Of a stretch of 64,000 nt of DNA, positions 18,783-29,720 are shown piece after piece. Positions within the stretch are counted from its first letter, which is position 1, and each line of letters begins with the position of its first letter. Source of the stretch: Azotobacter chroococcum (lineage in GTDB: Bacteria > Pseudomonadota > Gammaproteobacteria > Pseudomonadales > Pseudomonadaceae); assembly GCF_004339665.1 (NCBI RefSeq), contig NZ_SMMU01000003.1, positions 1-64,000 on the forward strand. The letters run 5' to 3'. The notes under the pieces were generated by a model. The model saw only the letters and a list, made by a program, of their open reading frames with translations, made no database searches and was not told where the DNA came from. The position numbers were made by a program, and so were the translations under genes.

Positions 18783-19865
18783 TCAGTGCGGCGAAACAAT
18801 GATCTTGACGTTGTGTTCCTTGTTATTGACCAGCTCCTCGAAGCCGCGGCCGACGATTTCCTCCAGGCCGATGCGGCCGGTGATCAGCGGTTTGACGTCC
18901 AGGCGGCCGTCGGCGATGAAGGCGATCACGTCGGCGAATTCGCCGTTGTAGGCGAGGGCGCCGAGGACCTGCTTCTCGGTGGAGACCAGTTCGAAGAAGT
19001 TGAATGAACTGGGTTCCTCGAAGATGCCGACCAGCACGCTCTTGCCGGCGTTGCGGATGACGTCGATGGCCAGCTTGGCGGTGTGCTTGTTGCCGATGCA
19101 CTCGAAGCTGACGTCGGCGCCGAGGCCGTGGGTGCGGGCGCGGATTTCCGCCAGCACGTCGCATTCCTTGGGATCGAGCACCAGGCTCGCGCCCACTTCC
19201 AGCGCCTTGGCCTTGCGCGCCGAGGACATTTCCAGGGCGATCACCTGGGCCGCGCCGGCCGCCCTGGCGCACATGATGGTGCACAGGCCGATGGTGCCGG
19301 CGCCGACCACCACCACGTTCTGGCCGAGCAGGCTACCGGCCTTCTTCACCGCGTGCATGCCCACCGCCAGCGGTTCGATCAGCGCGCCGGCCTCGGCGGG
19401 AAAATCGGCCGGCAGCTTGTAGAGCAGTTCGGCCGGCACGTTCACCAGCTCGGCGAAGGCACCGTTGTTCATCAGCCCGGTGAAGGCCAGCTTTTCGCAG
19501 AGGTTGTACAGGCCGCTGCGGCAGTAGTAGCAGGTGCCGCAGTGCTGGCAGGCGTCGGCGGCGATCCGCTCGCCGGGGGCGAAGCCGCTCACGCCGGCGC
19601 CGAGCTTGACGATCTCGCCGCTGAATTCGTGGCCGAGGATGCACTGGCCCTGGATGCCGGTGAGCGGGTGGGGCTTCTCGACCGGGATGAACACCGGGCC
19701 GGCGACGTATTCGTGCAGGTCCGAGCCGCAGATGCCGCACCAGTCGACGCGGATCTGCACCCAGCCGGGCGGCGGCTCGGCCGGCAGCGGCACGTCCTCC
19801 ACGCGGATGTCCTGACGGCCATGCCAGACAGCGGCACGCATGGTTGCACCAAGGGATGTTGTCAT
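18783..19865 (-). CDS. 2,3-butanediol dehydrogenase, zinc-dependent
   Basis: This 360-residue medium-chain dehydrogenase oxidises 2,3-butanediol to acetoin. It has the catalytic-zinc motif CGICGSDLHEY, the GHEFSGE motif, four structural-zinc cysteines (CQHCGTCYYCRSGLYNLC region) and the NAD-binding GAGTIGL. The butanediol-type EKPHPLTG insert is present. The ATG at 19865 follows GAAGGAGAACAACA, the same leader as acoA. It is the last gene of the aco operon, 62 bases after acoC, and feeds acetoin into the AcoABC complex. Confidence 0.9.
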   Translation of the reverse strand: MTTSLGATMRAAVWHGRQDIRVEDVPLPAEPPPGWVQIRVDWCGICGSDLHEYVAGPVFIPVEKPHPLTGIQGQCILGHEFSGEIVKLGAGVSGFAPGERIAADACQHCGTCYYCRSGLYNLCEKLAFTGLMNNGAFAELVNVPAELLYKLPADFPAEAGALIEPLAVGMHAVKKAGSLLGQNVVVVGAGTIGLCTIMCARAAGAAQVIALEMSSARKAKALEVGASLVLDPKECDVLAEIRARTHGLGADVSFECIGNKHTAKLAIDVIRNAGKSVLVGIFEEPSSFNFFELVSTEKQVLGALAYNGEFADVIAFIADGRLDVKPLITGRIGLEEIVGRGFEELVNNKEHNVKIIVSPH

Positions 19866-19927
19866 TGTTGTTCTCCTTCGGGACTTGCAGGGTAGCGGCG
19901 ACCGGCACGGGCCGGCCGCCGCCGGTT

Positions 19928-21040
19928 TCAGTGTTGGGCGAGGAAGGCCTGGATCAGCTTGTTGACCGCGTCGGCCGCTTCCATCTGCACCATGTGCGCC
20001 TGGCCGGACAGGATCTCCACCTGCGCCGGCAGGCCCTGGGCATGGGCGGCGGGGATGATCGCGTCGTCGCTGCCCCAGATCACCAGCGCCGGATGGCGGC
20101 CCTGTTCCAGCACGCCGCGCAGGTCGATCTGCTGGCGGCCATCGGCGGACAGCCGCTCGACCAGCTGGCGCAGCGCCGCCTCGACGCCCTCCAGGCGCTT
20201 GTACTTGAGCATGTCTTCGAGCATCTGCCGGGTGACCAGCGCGGGGTCGGAGAACAGCTGCACCAGTTGCGGCTTGAGGGCGTTGCGGTTGCTCGCCTCG
20301 ACGAAGCCGCGCAGGTAGTCGCCGTTGATCTCCGCGCCCAGGCCGGCGCTGCAGATCAGGGTCAGCGAGAGCACCCGCTCGGGCGCCAGGCGCGCCAGGT
20401 TCAGCGACACCGCGCCGCCCATCGAGTGGCCGGCGATGTGCGCGCGCTGGATGTCCAGGTGGTCGAGCAGGGCCAGTGCGGCCCGGCTCAGTTCGTCGAG
20501 GTCGCCGCTCTTCAGGGTCTTGCCCGACTCGCCGTGGCCCGGCAGGTCGAGGGCGATCACCCGGCGGCCGGCGGCCAGTGCCTCGTGGTTGAACAGCCAG
20601 TTGTTCAGGTCGCCGCCGAAGCCGTGGATCAGCAGCAGCGGGGCGCCGCCCTCGCCGCGGTCGAAGAAACGGATGGTGCGGCCGTCCAGTTCGACCTTCT
20701 GCGGCGCCGGGCCGCTGGCTTCCTCGTCTTCGCCGCCGGGCACGAACTCGGCCTGGAAGCGCTGCACCACGGCGTCGATCTCCGCGTCGGAGGCTTCGCC
20801 TTCGACCACCACGGCGAGCAGGGCGCCGACCGGCAGGGTTTCGTCCTCCTGGGCGACGATGCGCCGCAGCACGCCGGAGAAGGGCGCCTCGACGCTGCTG
20901 GAGATCTTGTCGGTTTCCACGTCGAGCACGTCATCACCCTTGGCGATGCTGGCGCCTTCTTCCTTGAGCCAGGCGTTGACCTTGCCCTCGGTCATCGACA
21001 GACCCCACTTCGGCATGGTCAGGGTATGGATCTGGCTCAT
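19928..21040 (-). CDS. acoC: Acetoin dehydrogenase E2 component (lipoyl domain fused to alpha/beta hydrolase)
   Basis: This 370-residue protein has an N-terminal lipoyl domain with the lipoylated lysine in ETDKIS (K45), a flexible acidic linker (about 85-112) and an alpha/beta-hydrolase domain with GHSMGG (S206) and a late GQAHMVQ histidine. The fusion replaces the usual acyltransferase domain and is the known form of AcoC in pseudomonads. It transfers the acetyl group cleaved from acetoin to CoA. Its start overlaps the acoB stop (ATGA). Confidence 0.93.
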   Translation of the reverse strand: MSQIHTLTMPKWGLSMTEGKVNAWLKEEGASIAKGDDVLDVETDKISSSVEAPFSGVLRRIVAQEDETLPVGALLAVVVEGEASDAEIDAVVQRFQAEFVPGGEDEEASGPAPQKVELDGRTIRFFDRGEGGAPLLLIHGFGGDLNNWLFNHEALAAGRRVIALDLPGHGESGKTLKSGDLDELSRAALALLDHLDIQRAHIAGHSMGGAVSLNLARLAPERVLSLTLICSAGLGAEINGDYLRGFVEASNRNALKPQLVQLFSDPALVTRQMLEDMLKYKRLEGVEAALRQLVERLSADGRQQIDLRGVLEQGRHPALVIWGSDDAIIPAAHAQGLPAQVEILSGQAHMVQMEAADAVNKLIQAFLAQH

Positions 21041-22056
21041 GCAACTTTCCTCTTGTCGACGATCTTCAGGACGGCGGCTTCGATCTTCGCCGCGTTGGGG
21101 ATGTACAGGTCTTCCAGGGAGTCGGTGAAGGGCACCGGGGTGTGCGGCGCGGTGACCATCTCGATCGGCGCCTTGAGGGCGGCGAAGGCCTTCTGCGCGA
21201 CCAGCGCGGAGATGTCGGTGGCCATCGAGCAGCGTGGGTTGGCCTCGTCGATCACTACCAGGCGGCCGGTCTTCTCGACGCTTTCGAGGATGCTGTCCTC
21301 GTCCAGCGGGCTGGTGGTGCGCAGGTCGAGCACCTCGCAGCCGATGCCCTGGCGCGCCAGGCTGGCGGCGGCGTCCATCGCCAGGTGGACCATCCGGCCG
21401 TAGGTGACCAGGGTCACGTCGTCGCCCTCGCGCAGGAAGTTGGCCTCGCCGAAGGGCACGGTGTAGAGCTCCTCGGGCACCTCGCCCTGCATGCCGTAGA
21501 GCATCTTGTGCTCGAGGAAGATCACCGGGTCGTTGTCGCGGATCGCCTGGATCAACAGGCCCTTGGCGTCGTAGGGCGAGGAGGGGCAGACCACCTTGAG
21601 GCCGGGGATGTGGGTCCACAGCGAGGTGAGCATCTGCGAGTGCTGGGCGGCGGCGCGCAGGCCGGCGCCGTACATGGCGCGCAGCACGAAGGGGGTGACC
21701 GCCTTGCCGCCGAACATGTAGCGGAATTTCGCCGCCTGGTTGAGGATCTGGTCCAGGCAGCAGCCGGCGAAGTCGACGAACATCAGTTCGCACACCGGGC
21801 GCATGCCGCGGGTGGCGGCGCCGACCGCCGCGCCGACGTAGCCGATCTCCGACAGCGGGGCGTCGAGCACCCGGCCGGGGAACTGGTGGTAGAGCCCCTT
21901 GGTGACGCCGAGTACGCCGCCCCAGGCGTCCTGCTCGCCCGGTGCGCCGGCGCCGCCGGCGATGTCCTGGCCGATCAGGAAGACGGTTTCGTCGCGGCGC
22001 ATTTCCTGGGCCATGGCTTCGTTGATGGCCTGCTGGTAGCTGATTTTTCTTGCCAT
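21037..22056 (-). CDS. acoB: Acetoin dehydrogenase E1 beta subunit
   Basis: This 339-residue transketolase-type subunit pairs with AcoA to cleave acetoin with thiamine diphosphate. It has the E1-beta features GQDIAGGAGAPGEQDAWGG, DAPLSEIGYVGAAVGAA and the C-terminal transketolase domain. It starts 24 bases after acoA and overlaps acoC by four bases. Confidence 0.93.
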   Translation of the reverse strand: MARKISYQQAINEAMAQEMRRDETVFLIGQDIAGGAGAPGEQDAWGGVLGVTKGLYHQFPGRVLDAPLSEIGYVGAAVGAATRGMRPVCELMFVDFAGCCLDQILNQAAKFRYMFGGKAVTPFVLRAMYGAGLRAAAQHSQMLTSLWTHIPGLKVVCPSSPYDAKGLLIQAIRDNDPVIFLEHKMLYGMQGEVPEELYTVPFGEANFLREGDDVTLVTYGRMVHLAMDAAASLARQGIGCEVLDLRTTSPLDEDSILESVEKTGRLVVIDEANPRCSMATDISALVAQKAFAALKAPIEMVTAPHTPVPFTDSLEDLYIPNAAKIEAAVLKIVDKRKVA

Positions 22057-22080
22057 GATGGTTCTCCTAGGAATGGGGGC

Positions 22081-23058
22081 TCAGGGGTAAGAGACGTAGA
22101 CGTCGGCGAGCAGATCGGCCGCCGGCGGCTTGGGATCGCTCTTGGCCTTGATCACGCTGTCCTCGATCTGCCGCTCGACCTCGCCGTCGATGTCGTCGAG
22201 CTGCGAGATGTCGAGCAGGCCGGCGGCGACGGTGTGGTCGCGGAACTGCTTCAGGCAGTCGCGCTGCTCGCGCATTTCCTTGAGCTCGTCCATGTCGCGG
22301 TAGGTCTGGGCGTCGCCCTCGAAGTGGCCGTAGTAGCGGGTCAGCTTCACCTCGATCAGCGACGGGCCTTCGCCGGCGCGGGCGCGGGCCACGGCGGCGC
22401 CGGCCGCCTCGTGGACGGCGAAGAAGTCGAAGCCGTCCACCGTCACCCCGGGCATGCCGAAGCCGGCGGCGCGGTCGGCGATGTGGTCGCAGGACACCGA
22501 CCAGTTGGAGGCGGTGGCCTCGGCGTAGCCATTGTTCTCGGCGACGAAGATGCACGGCAGGTTCATGATCGCGGCGAGGTTCATCGCCTCGAACACCGCG
22601 CCCTCGTTGGAGGCGCCGTCGCCGAAGAAGGCCACGGCCACCGCATCGGTACCCTTGAGCTTGGCGGCCAGCGCCGCGCCGGCGACCAGCGGCGCACCGG
22701 CGCCGACGATGCCGTTGGCGCCGAGCATGCCCTTGGACAGGTCGGCGATGTGCATGGAGCCGCCCTTGCCCTGGCAGACGCCGGTCTTCTTGCCGTAGAT
22801 CTCGGCCATCATCCCGTGCACGTCCACGCCCTTGGCGATGCAGTGGCCGTGGCCGCGGTGGTTGGAGGAGATGCAGTCGTCGTCGCGCAGGTGGGCCATG
22901 ACTCCGGCGGCGGAGGCTTCCTCGCCGGCGTAGAGGTGGACGAAGCCGGGAATCTCGCCGGTGGCGAATTCGATGTGCAGGCGCTCCTCGAAGACGCGGA
23001 TGGTGCGCATCACCCGGTAGGCATGCAGCAGCTGCTCGGCTGACAGGTGGGTGGTCAT
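22081..23058 (-). CDS. acoA: Acetoin dehydrogenase E1 alpha subunit
   Basis: This 325-residue subunit binds thiamine diphosphate and starts acetoin cleavage. The cofactor motif GDGASNEG followed by FEAMNLA and the GKGGSMH motif are clear. The ATG at 23058 has the AGGAGAACAACA leader. It lies 20 bases after acoX in the aco operon. Confidence 0.93.
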   Translation of the reverse strand: MTTHLSAEQLLHAYRVMRTIRVFEERLHIEFATGEIPGFVHLYAGEEASAAGVMAHLRDDDCISSNHRGHGHCIAKGVDVHGMMAEIYGKKTGVCQGKGGSMHIADLSKGMLGANGIVGAGAPLVAGAALAAKLKGTDAVAVAFFGDGASNEGAVFEAMNLAAIMNLPCIFVAENNGYAEATASNWSVSCDHIADRAAGFGMPGVTVDGFDFFAVHEAAGAAVARARAGEGPSLIEVKLTRYYGHFEGDAQTYRDMDELKEMREQRDCLKQFRDHTVAAGLLDISQLDDIDGEVERQIEDSVIKAKSDPKPPAADLLADVYVSYP

Positions 23059-23078
23059 TGTTGTTCTCCTGGGTTGTT

Positions 23079-24137
23079 TCAACACGAAAGGTTCACGGGG
23101 TGTTGCGGGTGTTCGCGGCCGATGGACAGCAGACGGTGGCGTGCCGCGTAGGCGAGGGCGGCCTCCACGTCGATGCTCAGCGGGCCGTGGGAATCGAGGG
23201 TGACGGTCGGCCGGTCGCCGGCGGCGAAGGCGATCTCGCGCTCGCCGTCCAGCGCCAGGGTGCCGCCGTTCAGGCTGGGCGCATGGGCGACGCCCGGCTC
23301 CAGGGTGCCGGCGGCGACCACTCCGCAGCCCTGCAGCAGGCCGGGGGCGAGCGGCGCCAGCAGGGCGTTGCGGGCCTGCGGATGCAGGCGCATCCAGGCG
23401 CCTTCCGGGGCCTGCCGGGAAACCGGGCACCAGAGCCCGCAGAGCGCCGACAGGCCGATGGCGTGGGGTTCGGCGAAGGTCACGAAGACCTCGGCCAGGT
23501 CCTCGGCGCGGCTGATCGCCCGGCCGCCGACGAAGCGCAGCGGCGATACCGCCACATCGACCAGCGCCCATTCGCAGAGGCCGCGGCGGGCTTCGCGGAC
23601 CAGCAGGCGCTTGTTGCGGCGCAGGCCGATCTCCGGCGGAATCCGCCCGCTGGCGAACAGCCCGCCGGCGAGCCCGGCGCCGGTCGCCTCGCGCAGCTCG
23701 GGAAAGGCGTTGTTGGTGCCGGTGGAGAGGGTCAGCAGGGGAATGTCGCCGACCTCGGCGGCCACCGCCTTGTGGGTGCCGTCGCCGCCGAGCACGGCGA
23801 TCAGCGCGACGCCGCGCTCGGCCATCAGGCGCGCCGCCAGGCGGGTGTCCTCGACGGTCTGGCGCAGGCGGATATCGAGGATTTCCAGCTCCGGCCAGCG
23901 GTTGTCCCGGGCGTGGCGGCCGCGGCTGGCCTTGAGCACCGCGGCGGCGATGCCGGTCATGTCGGTCGGCAGCAGCACGCGCTGGACGCCGGTGGCGCCG
24001 AAGGCGCCGAGCAGGCGCTGCACCACCGAGGCCTTGTCGGTGCTGGAGAACAGCCCGGCGTTGGCGGTCAGGCGGCGCAGGTCGCGGCCGGAGGCCGGGT
24101 TGGGAATGATCCCCACGGTCAGCGGAGGTCGGTTCAT
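23079..24137 (-). CDS. acoX: AcoX, acetoin catabolism protein of the NAD-kinase-like fold
   Basis: This 352-residue protein is the conserved AcoX of aco operons. It has the GGDGT motif of the ATP-NAD/diacylglycerol kinase superfamily (LGGDGTHKAVA) and a STGTNNAFPE motif. Its exact role is not settled; it is found beside acoABC but is not part of the E1-E2 complex. It lies 17 bases after the SDR gene. Confidence 0.9.
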   Translation of the reverse strand: MNRPPLTVGIIPNPASGRDLRRLTANAGLFSSTDKASVVQRLLGAFGATGVQRVLLPTDMTGIAAAVLKASRGRHARDNRWPELEILDIRLRQTVEDTRLAARLMAERGVALIAVLGGDGTHKAVAAEVGDIPLLTLSTGTNNAFPELREATGAGLAGGLFASGRIPPEIGLRRNKRLLVREARRGLCEWALVDVAVSPLRFVGGRAISRAEDLAEVFVTFAEPHAIGLSALCGLWCPVSRQAPEGAWMRLHPQARNALLAPLAPGLLQGCGVVAAGTLEPGVAHAPSLNGGTLALDGEREIAFAAGDRPTVTLDSHGPLSIDVEAALAYAARHRLLSIGREHPQHPVNLSC

Positions 24138-24154
24138 GGCGGAGTTCCCTGGAG

Positions 24155-24955
24155 TCAGAGCGAGAAGCCGCCGTCGACGGCGATGGCCTGGCCGGTGACG
24201 TGCGGGGCGCAGGCCAGGTAGACGGCGAGCTGGCCCATGTCCTCGGCGGTCTGCGCCTCGCCCTGCGGCAGCAGGCTGGCCTGGTGGCGCTCCCAGGACT
24301 GCGCCTCGCTCTCGCCGGCCTGCCGCCAGCGGCTGGCCAGGCCCTGCTCGCCGCGCCACATGCCGGTGCCGACGATGCCGGGGCAGAGCGCGTTGACGGT
24401 GATGCCCTCGCGGGCGACCTCCTTGGCCAGGGCGTTGCTGAAGCCGACCACCGCGAACTTCGAGGCGCAGTAGTGGGACAGGTCGGGAAAGCCGACCTTG
24501 CCGGCGATCGAGGCGACGTTGACGATCCGCCCCCAGCGCTGCGCGCGCATCGGCTCCAGCTCGGCCTGGCAGCAGAGGAACACGCCGCGGGCGTTGACGT
24601 TCAGCACCCGGTCCCATTCCTCGACGGTCAGCTCGCCGACCTTGTGGATGCCGATCACCCCGGCGTTGTTGACCGCCACGTCGAGGTGGCCGAAGCCCTC
24701 GACGATCTTGGCGACCATGGCCTGCACGCTGTCCTGGCGGGCGACGTCGACCGCCAGCGCCAGGCTGCGCCGGCCGAGGGCCCGGACCTGGGCGGCGGTT
24801 TCCTCGGCGCCGGCCGGATCGAGGTCGGCCACCGCCACGTCGGCGCCGGCGCGGGCCAGGCTCAGGGCGATGCCCTGGCCGAGGCCGCGGCCGGCCCCGG
24901 TGACCAGGGCGACTTTGCCGGACAGGGAGAATTCGGGAAGGGATGACTCGGACAT
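24155..24955 (-). CDS. Short-chain dehydrogenase, probable acetoin/butanediol oxidoreductase
   Basis: This 266-residue classical SDR has the NAD-binding TGAGRGLG motif (about residues 20-27), NNAG, and the catalytic Ser-Tyr-Lys set (NVASIAG and YCASK). It is the first gene of the aco operon, so a role in interconverting butanediol, acetoin or diacetyl is likely, complementing the zinc enzyme at the other end of the operon. Stereospecificity cannot be read from the sequence. Confidence 0.82.
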   Translation of the reverse strand: MSESSLPEFSLSGKVALVTGAGRGLGQGIALSLARAGADVAVADLDPAGAEETAAQVRALGRRSLALAVDVARQDSVQAMVAKIVEGFGHLDVAVNNAGVIGIHKVGELTVEEWDRVLNVNARGVFLCCQAELEPMRAQRWGRIVNVASIAGKVGFPDLSHYCASKFAVVGFSNALAKEVAREGITVNALCPGIVGTGMWRGEQGLASRWRQAGESEAQSWERHQASLLPQGEAQTAEDMGQLAVYLACAPHVTGQAIAVDGGFSL

Positions 24956-25014
24956 GGGGCACCTGTGCTTGTTGTTATGGGCCGGGGCTGCCGGCCGCTT
25001 CTGCCAAGGGAGAG

Positions 25015-25030
25015 AGCAAGGGCGGTGCCA
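25015..25030 (-). promoter_or_regulatory. Sigma-54 promoter of the aco operon
   Basis: On the minus strand TGGCACCGCCCTTGCT matches the -24/-12 consensus TGGCAC-N5-TTGCW at every fixed position. It ends about 60 bases before the start of the SDR gene. The neighbouring acoR encodes a sigma-54 activator. Confidence 0.85.
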
Positions 25031-25122
25031 GAGTGCTGGAAGTTGCCGAAAAGCCCCGTGCTAGAGCGGTTTTCTCGGCAGGCTGGCGGGCTTGGCGGAG
25101 GCCCGGGCGAGACGCCGGGTGT

Positions 25123-25144
25123 CAGCGCGACGGCCGTTGCGCTG
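25123..25144. promoter_or_regulatory. Candidate AcoR upstream activating site
   Basis: CAGCGCGACGGCCGTTGCGC followed by TG is a 22-bp near-perfect palindrome about 95 bases upstream of the -24 element, the usual place for an enhancer-binding protein. A second short inverted repeat, GAGACG-CTC-CGTCTC, lies at 25152-25166. Binding by AcoR is inferred. Confidence 0.5.
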
Positions 25145-25259
25145 AGATGCCGAGACGCTCCGTCTCAGCGTCGGGCTTCTCCGCTCCGGCGCTTGTCGCT
25201 GCGGGGGGAAGGGTGCTTAATGGGGAAACAACAACAAGACGACGAGAAACGGAGACTGC

Positions 25260-27143
<1,884 letters not shown>

Positions 27144-27172
27144 GGGCGGCTCCGGCCGCCCGGGGCCTTTTC
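27144..27172 (+). terminator. Probable terminator after acoR
   Basis: GGGCGGC at 27144-27150 pairs with GCCGCCC at 27155-27161; a pyrimidine-rich stretch with four T follows. A second small stem (CTTCTTT/AAAGAAG) lies directly behind. Confidence 0.5.
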
Positions 27173-27335
27173 TTCTTTAATGGAAAGAAGAGCCGTGGCT
27201 GCCAAGGCCGCTCGTTCGCCTGTCGGACGCCAGGCGTTCCTTGCCGGCATTCCGAACGGATCGCTGCATGTCCCGTCGAAATAGTCGGAACGGGATGAAC
27301 CTGACCCCCCACCACGCACTTGCAAGGAGTCTGTC

Positions 27336-27407
27336 ATGTGGACCAAACCCGCCTTCACTGACCTGCGCATCGGTTTCGAAGTGACCCTGTATTTCGCCAA
27401 CCGTTGA
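27336..27407 (+). CDS. pqqA: PQQ precursor peptide
   Basis: The 23-residue peptide contains the conserved E15-V-T-L-Y19 motif; the Glu and Tyr are cross-linked by PqqE and become the backbone of pyrroloquinoline quinone. The start has AAGGAG at 27324-27329. The gene is complete and normal in length, followed by pqqB after 45 bases. Confidence 0.97.
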   Translation: MWTKPAFTDLRIGFEVTLYFANR

Positions 27408-27452
27408 ACGAGTGGCCCCGGCGTGCCGGGGCCTTCCCCAGACGGAACTGCC

Positions 27453-28361
27453 ATGCACATCCGAATTCTCGGCTCGGCCGCCGGCGGCGGTTTTCCCCAG
27501 TGGAACTGCAACTGCCGCAACTGCCGCGGCCTGCGCGAGGGCACCCTGCGTGCCACGGCGCGTACCCAATCTTCCATCGCCCTGTCCGACGACGGGGCGA
27601 ACTGGATTCTCTGCAACGCCTCGCCGGACATCCGCGCGCAGATCGAGGCCTTCCCGGCCCTGCAGCCGGCCCGCGCGGTGCGCGACACGGCGATCCGCGC
27701 TCTGATCCTCCTCGACAGCCAGATCGACCACACCACCGGCCTGCTCAGCCTGCGCGAAGGCTGCCCGCACGAGGTCTGGTGTACGGAGATGGTCCACCAG
27801 GACCTGACCAGCGGCTTTCCGCTGTTCGACATGCTCGAGCACTGGAACGGCGGCCTGCGCTGGAAGCCCATCGAACTGGACCGGCCGTTCGTGATCGATG
27901 CCTGTCCGGCCCTGCGCTTCACGCCGATTCCGCTGCGCAGTGCGGCGCCGCCGTACTCGCCGCACCGTAACGACCCGCACCCGGGGGACAACCTCGGCCT
28001 CTTGGTCGAGGACAGCCGCACCGGCGGCGTGCTGTTCTACGCCCCCGGCCTCGGCCAGGTGGATGCGCCGCTGCTCGACTGGATGGGCCGCGCCGACTGC
28101 CTGCTGGTCGACGGCACCCTGTGGCGCGACGACGAGATGATCCACGCCGGCTGCGGCAGCAAGCTCGGCAGCGAGATGGGCCATCTGCCGCAGAGCGGCG
28201 CGGGCGGCATGCTCGAGGTGCTCGACGGCCTGGACGGGCGCAAGGTGCTCATCCATATCAACAACACCAACCCGATCCTCGACGAGGACTCGCCCGAGCG
28301 CGCCGAACTGAGCGCGCGCGGGATCGAGGTCGCCTGGGACGGGATGGATATCGAACTGTAG
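27453..28361 (+). CDS. pqqB: PQQ biosynthesis protein B (metallo-hydrolase fold)
   Basis: This 302-residue protein has the PqqB N-terminus [18 protein letters not shown], with cysteines 19, 21 and 24, and the metallo-beta-lactamase fold. PqqB acts as a hydroxylase on the Glu-Tyr intermediate. The ATG at 27453 is chosen because the family starts with [13 protein letters not shown]. An intergenic repeat separates it from pqqC. Confidence 0.94.
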   Translation: MHIRILGSAAGGGFPQWNCNCRNCRGLREGTLRATARTQSSIALSDDGANWILCNASPDIRAQIEAFPALQPARAVRDTAIRALILLDSQIDHTTGLLSLREGCPHEVWCTEMVHQDLTSGFPLFDMLEHWNGGLRWKPIELDRPFVIDACPALRFTPIPLRSAAPPYSPHRNDPHPGDNLGLLVEDSRTGGVLFYAPGLGQVDAPLLDWMGRADCLLVDGTLWRDDEMIHAGCGSKLGSEMGHLPQSGAGGMLEVLDGLDGRKVLIHINNTNPILDEDSPERAELSARGIEVAWDGMDIEL

Positions 28362-28364
28362 GGC

Positions 28365-28448
28365 GGGTCAGGCCGCAGGCCGTAACCTACCGTTGGCGCA
28401 GGGCCGGTTGGCGGGTTACGCCGCTTCGCGGCTAACCCGCCCTGCGCC
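28365..28448. repeat. Intergenic palindromic repeat between pqqB and pqqC
   Basis: GCGGGTTA (28411-28418) and TAACCCGC (28433-28440) form a stem around CGCCGCTTCGCGGC. A degenerate second unit precedes it (GGGCGGGTCAGGCCGCAGGC). This GCGGGTTAcGCC type occurs widely in pseudomonad spacers. Confidence 0.75.
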
Positions 28449-28472
28449 AGCGCCACACCCCCACGAGGAGCC

Positions 28473-29228
28473 ATGATGACCGAGCCAGCCATGAACCCTG
28501 CCGAATTCGAGCAGGCGCTGCGCGCCAAGGGCGCCTACTACCACATCCACCACCCGTTCCAGGTCGCCATGTACGAGGGCCGCTCGACCCGCGAGCAGAT
28601 CCGGGGCTGGGTGGCCAACCGCTTCTACTATCAGGTGAACATTCCCCTGAAGGATGCCGCGATCCTGGCCAACTGCCCGGACCGCGAGGTCCGCCGCGAG
28701 TGGATCCAGCGGATCCTCGACCACGACGGCGCACCCGGCGAGGAGGGCGGCATCGAGGCCTGGCTGCGCCTCGGCGAGGCGGTCGGGCTCAGGCGCGAGC
28801 AGCTGCTGTCCCAGGAGCTGGTGCTGCCCGGGGTGCGCTTCGCGATGGACGCCTACGTCAACTTCGCCCGCCGCGCCAGCTGGCAGGAGGCGGCCGGCAG
28901 TTCGCTGACCGAGCTGTTCGCCCCGACCATCCACCAGTCGCGCCTCGACACCTGGCCGCAGCACTATCCGTGGATCGAGGCCGGCGGCTACGACTACTTC
29001 CGCAAGCGCCTGAAGGAGGCGCGCCGCGACGTCGAGCACGGCCTGCGCATCACCCTCGCGCACTTCACCACCCGCGAGGCCCAGGAACGCATGCTGGAGA
29101 TCCTGCAGTTCAAGCTGGACATCCTCTGGAGCATGCTCGACGCCATGAGCATGGCCTACGAGCTGAACCGCCCGCCGTACCACACGGTGACCGGCGAGCG
29201 GGTCTGGCACCGGGGGATCGCGTGGTGA
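28473..29228 (+). CDS. pqqC: Pyrroloquinoline-quinone synthase
   Basis: This 251-residue oxidase catalyses the final ring closure and eight-electron oxidation to PQQ. It is helical, with the family sequences [24 protein letters not shown] and HYPWI. Two adjacent ATG codons (28473 and 28476) follow GAGGAGCC; either may be used. Confidence 0.95.
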   Translation: MMTEPAMNPAEFEQALRAKGAYYHIHHPFQVAMYEGRSTREQIRGWVANRFYYQVNIPLKDAAILANCPDREVRREWIQRILDHDGAPGEEGGIEAWLRLGEAVGLRREQLLSQELVLPGVRFAMDAYVNFARRASWQEAAGSSLTELFAPTIHQSRLDTWPQHYPWIEAGGYDYFRKRLKEARRDVEHGLRITLAHFTTREAQERMLEILQFKLDILWSMLDAMSMAYELNRPPYHTVTGERVWHRGIAW

Positions 29229-29236
29229 TCCCGAAT

Positions 29237-29316
29237 GTAGGATGGAAAACGACCGCAGGTCTTTTCCAGCGTGGCGGCGAGTGGTGGGAAAGCGCTGCGC
29301 GCGTTTCCCACCCTAC
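29237..29316. repeat. Intergenic mosaic repeat A between pqqC and pqqD
   Basis: The ends GTAGGATGGAAA and TTTCCCACCCTAC are complementary and enclose smaller hairpins (AACGACCGCAGGTCTT, AAGCGCTGCGCGCGTTT). A second unit follows at 29350-29426. Confidence 0.8.
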
Positions 29317-29349
29317 GAAGGTGTGCCGATGAGCGACGAAGTTCCGGTC

Positions 29350-29426
29350 GGATGGAAAACGCGCGCCGCGATTTTCCAGCGCAGTCCACACTGGTGGAAA
29401 AGACCTGCGGTCGTTTTTCACCCTAC
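29350..29426. repeat. Intergenic mosaic repeat B between pqqC and pqqD
   Basis: GGATGGAAAACGCGCGCCGC at the left and TTTTTCACCCTAC at the right enclose stems of the same type as repeat A, with CCTGCGGTCG repeating an inner part of A in reverse. Confidence 0.8.
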
Positions 29427-29441
29427 AGAGGGAAAATGCCC

Positions 29442-29720
29442 ATGAGCGAAACCACCCTGAACGATATCCCCCAGTTGCGCCGCGGCTTCCGCCTGCAGTG
29501 GGAGCCGGCGCAGAACTGCCATGTACTGCTCTACCCCGAGGGCATGGTCAAGCTCAACGACAGCGCCGCGGCGATCCTCGGCCAGGTCGACGGCGATCGC
29601 AGCATCGCCGCCATCGTCGCTGCGCTGCGCGAGCGCTTTCCCAAGGCCGAGGACATCGAGACGGACGTCCTGGAGTTCCTGGAGGTGGCGCGTGAGCGGT
29701 CCTGGATCGAGCTGCATTGA
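29442..29720 (+). CDS. pqqD: PQQ biosynthesis peptide chaperone
   Basis: This 92-residue protein is the RRE-type chaperone that binds PqqA and presents it to PqqE. It has the family sequences [23 protein letters not shown] and the C-terminal FLEVA. ATG 29442 is preferred; an ATG two codons earlier (29436) is also possible. Its 3' end overlaps pqqE by 29 bases. Confidence 0.93.
   Translation: MSETTLNDIPQLRRGFRLQWEPAQNCHVLLYPEGMVKLNDSAAAILGQVDGDRSIAAIVAALRERFPKAEDIETDVLEFLEVARERSWIELH

Noticed and set aside
19928-21793. A longer reading of acoC (621 codons) extending into acoB.
   Set aside because: The lipoyl domain begins normally at the ATG at 21040, which overlaps the acoB stop; the extension is the wrong frame of acoB.
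29242-29445. A 67-codon frame between pqqC and pqqD.
   Set aside because: It is made up almost entirely of the palindromic repeats and would encode their translation only.
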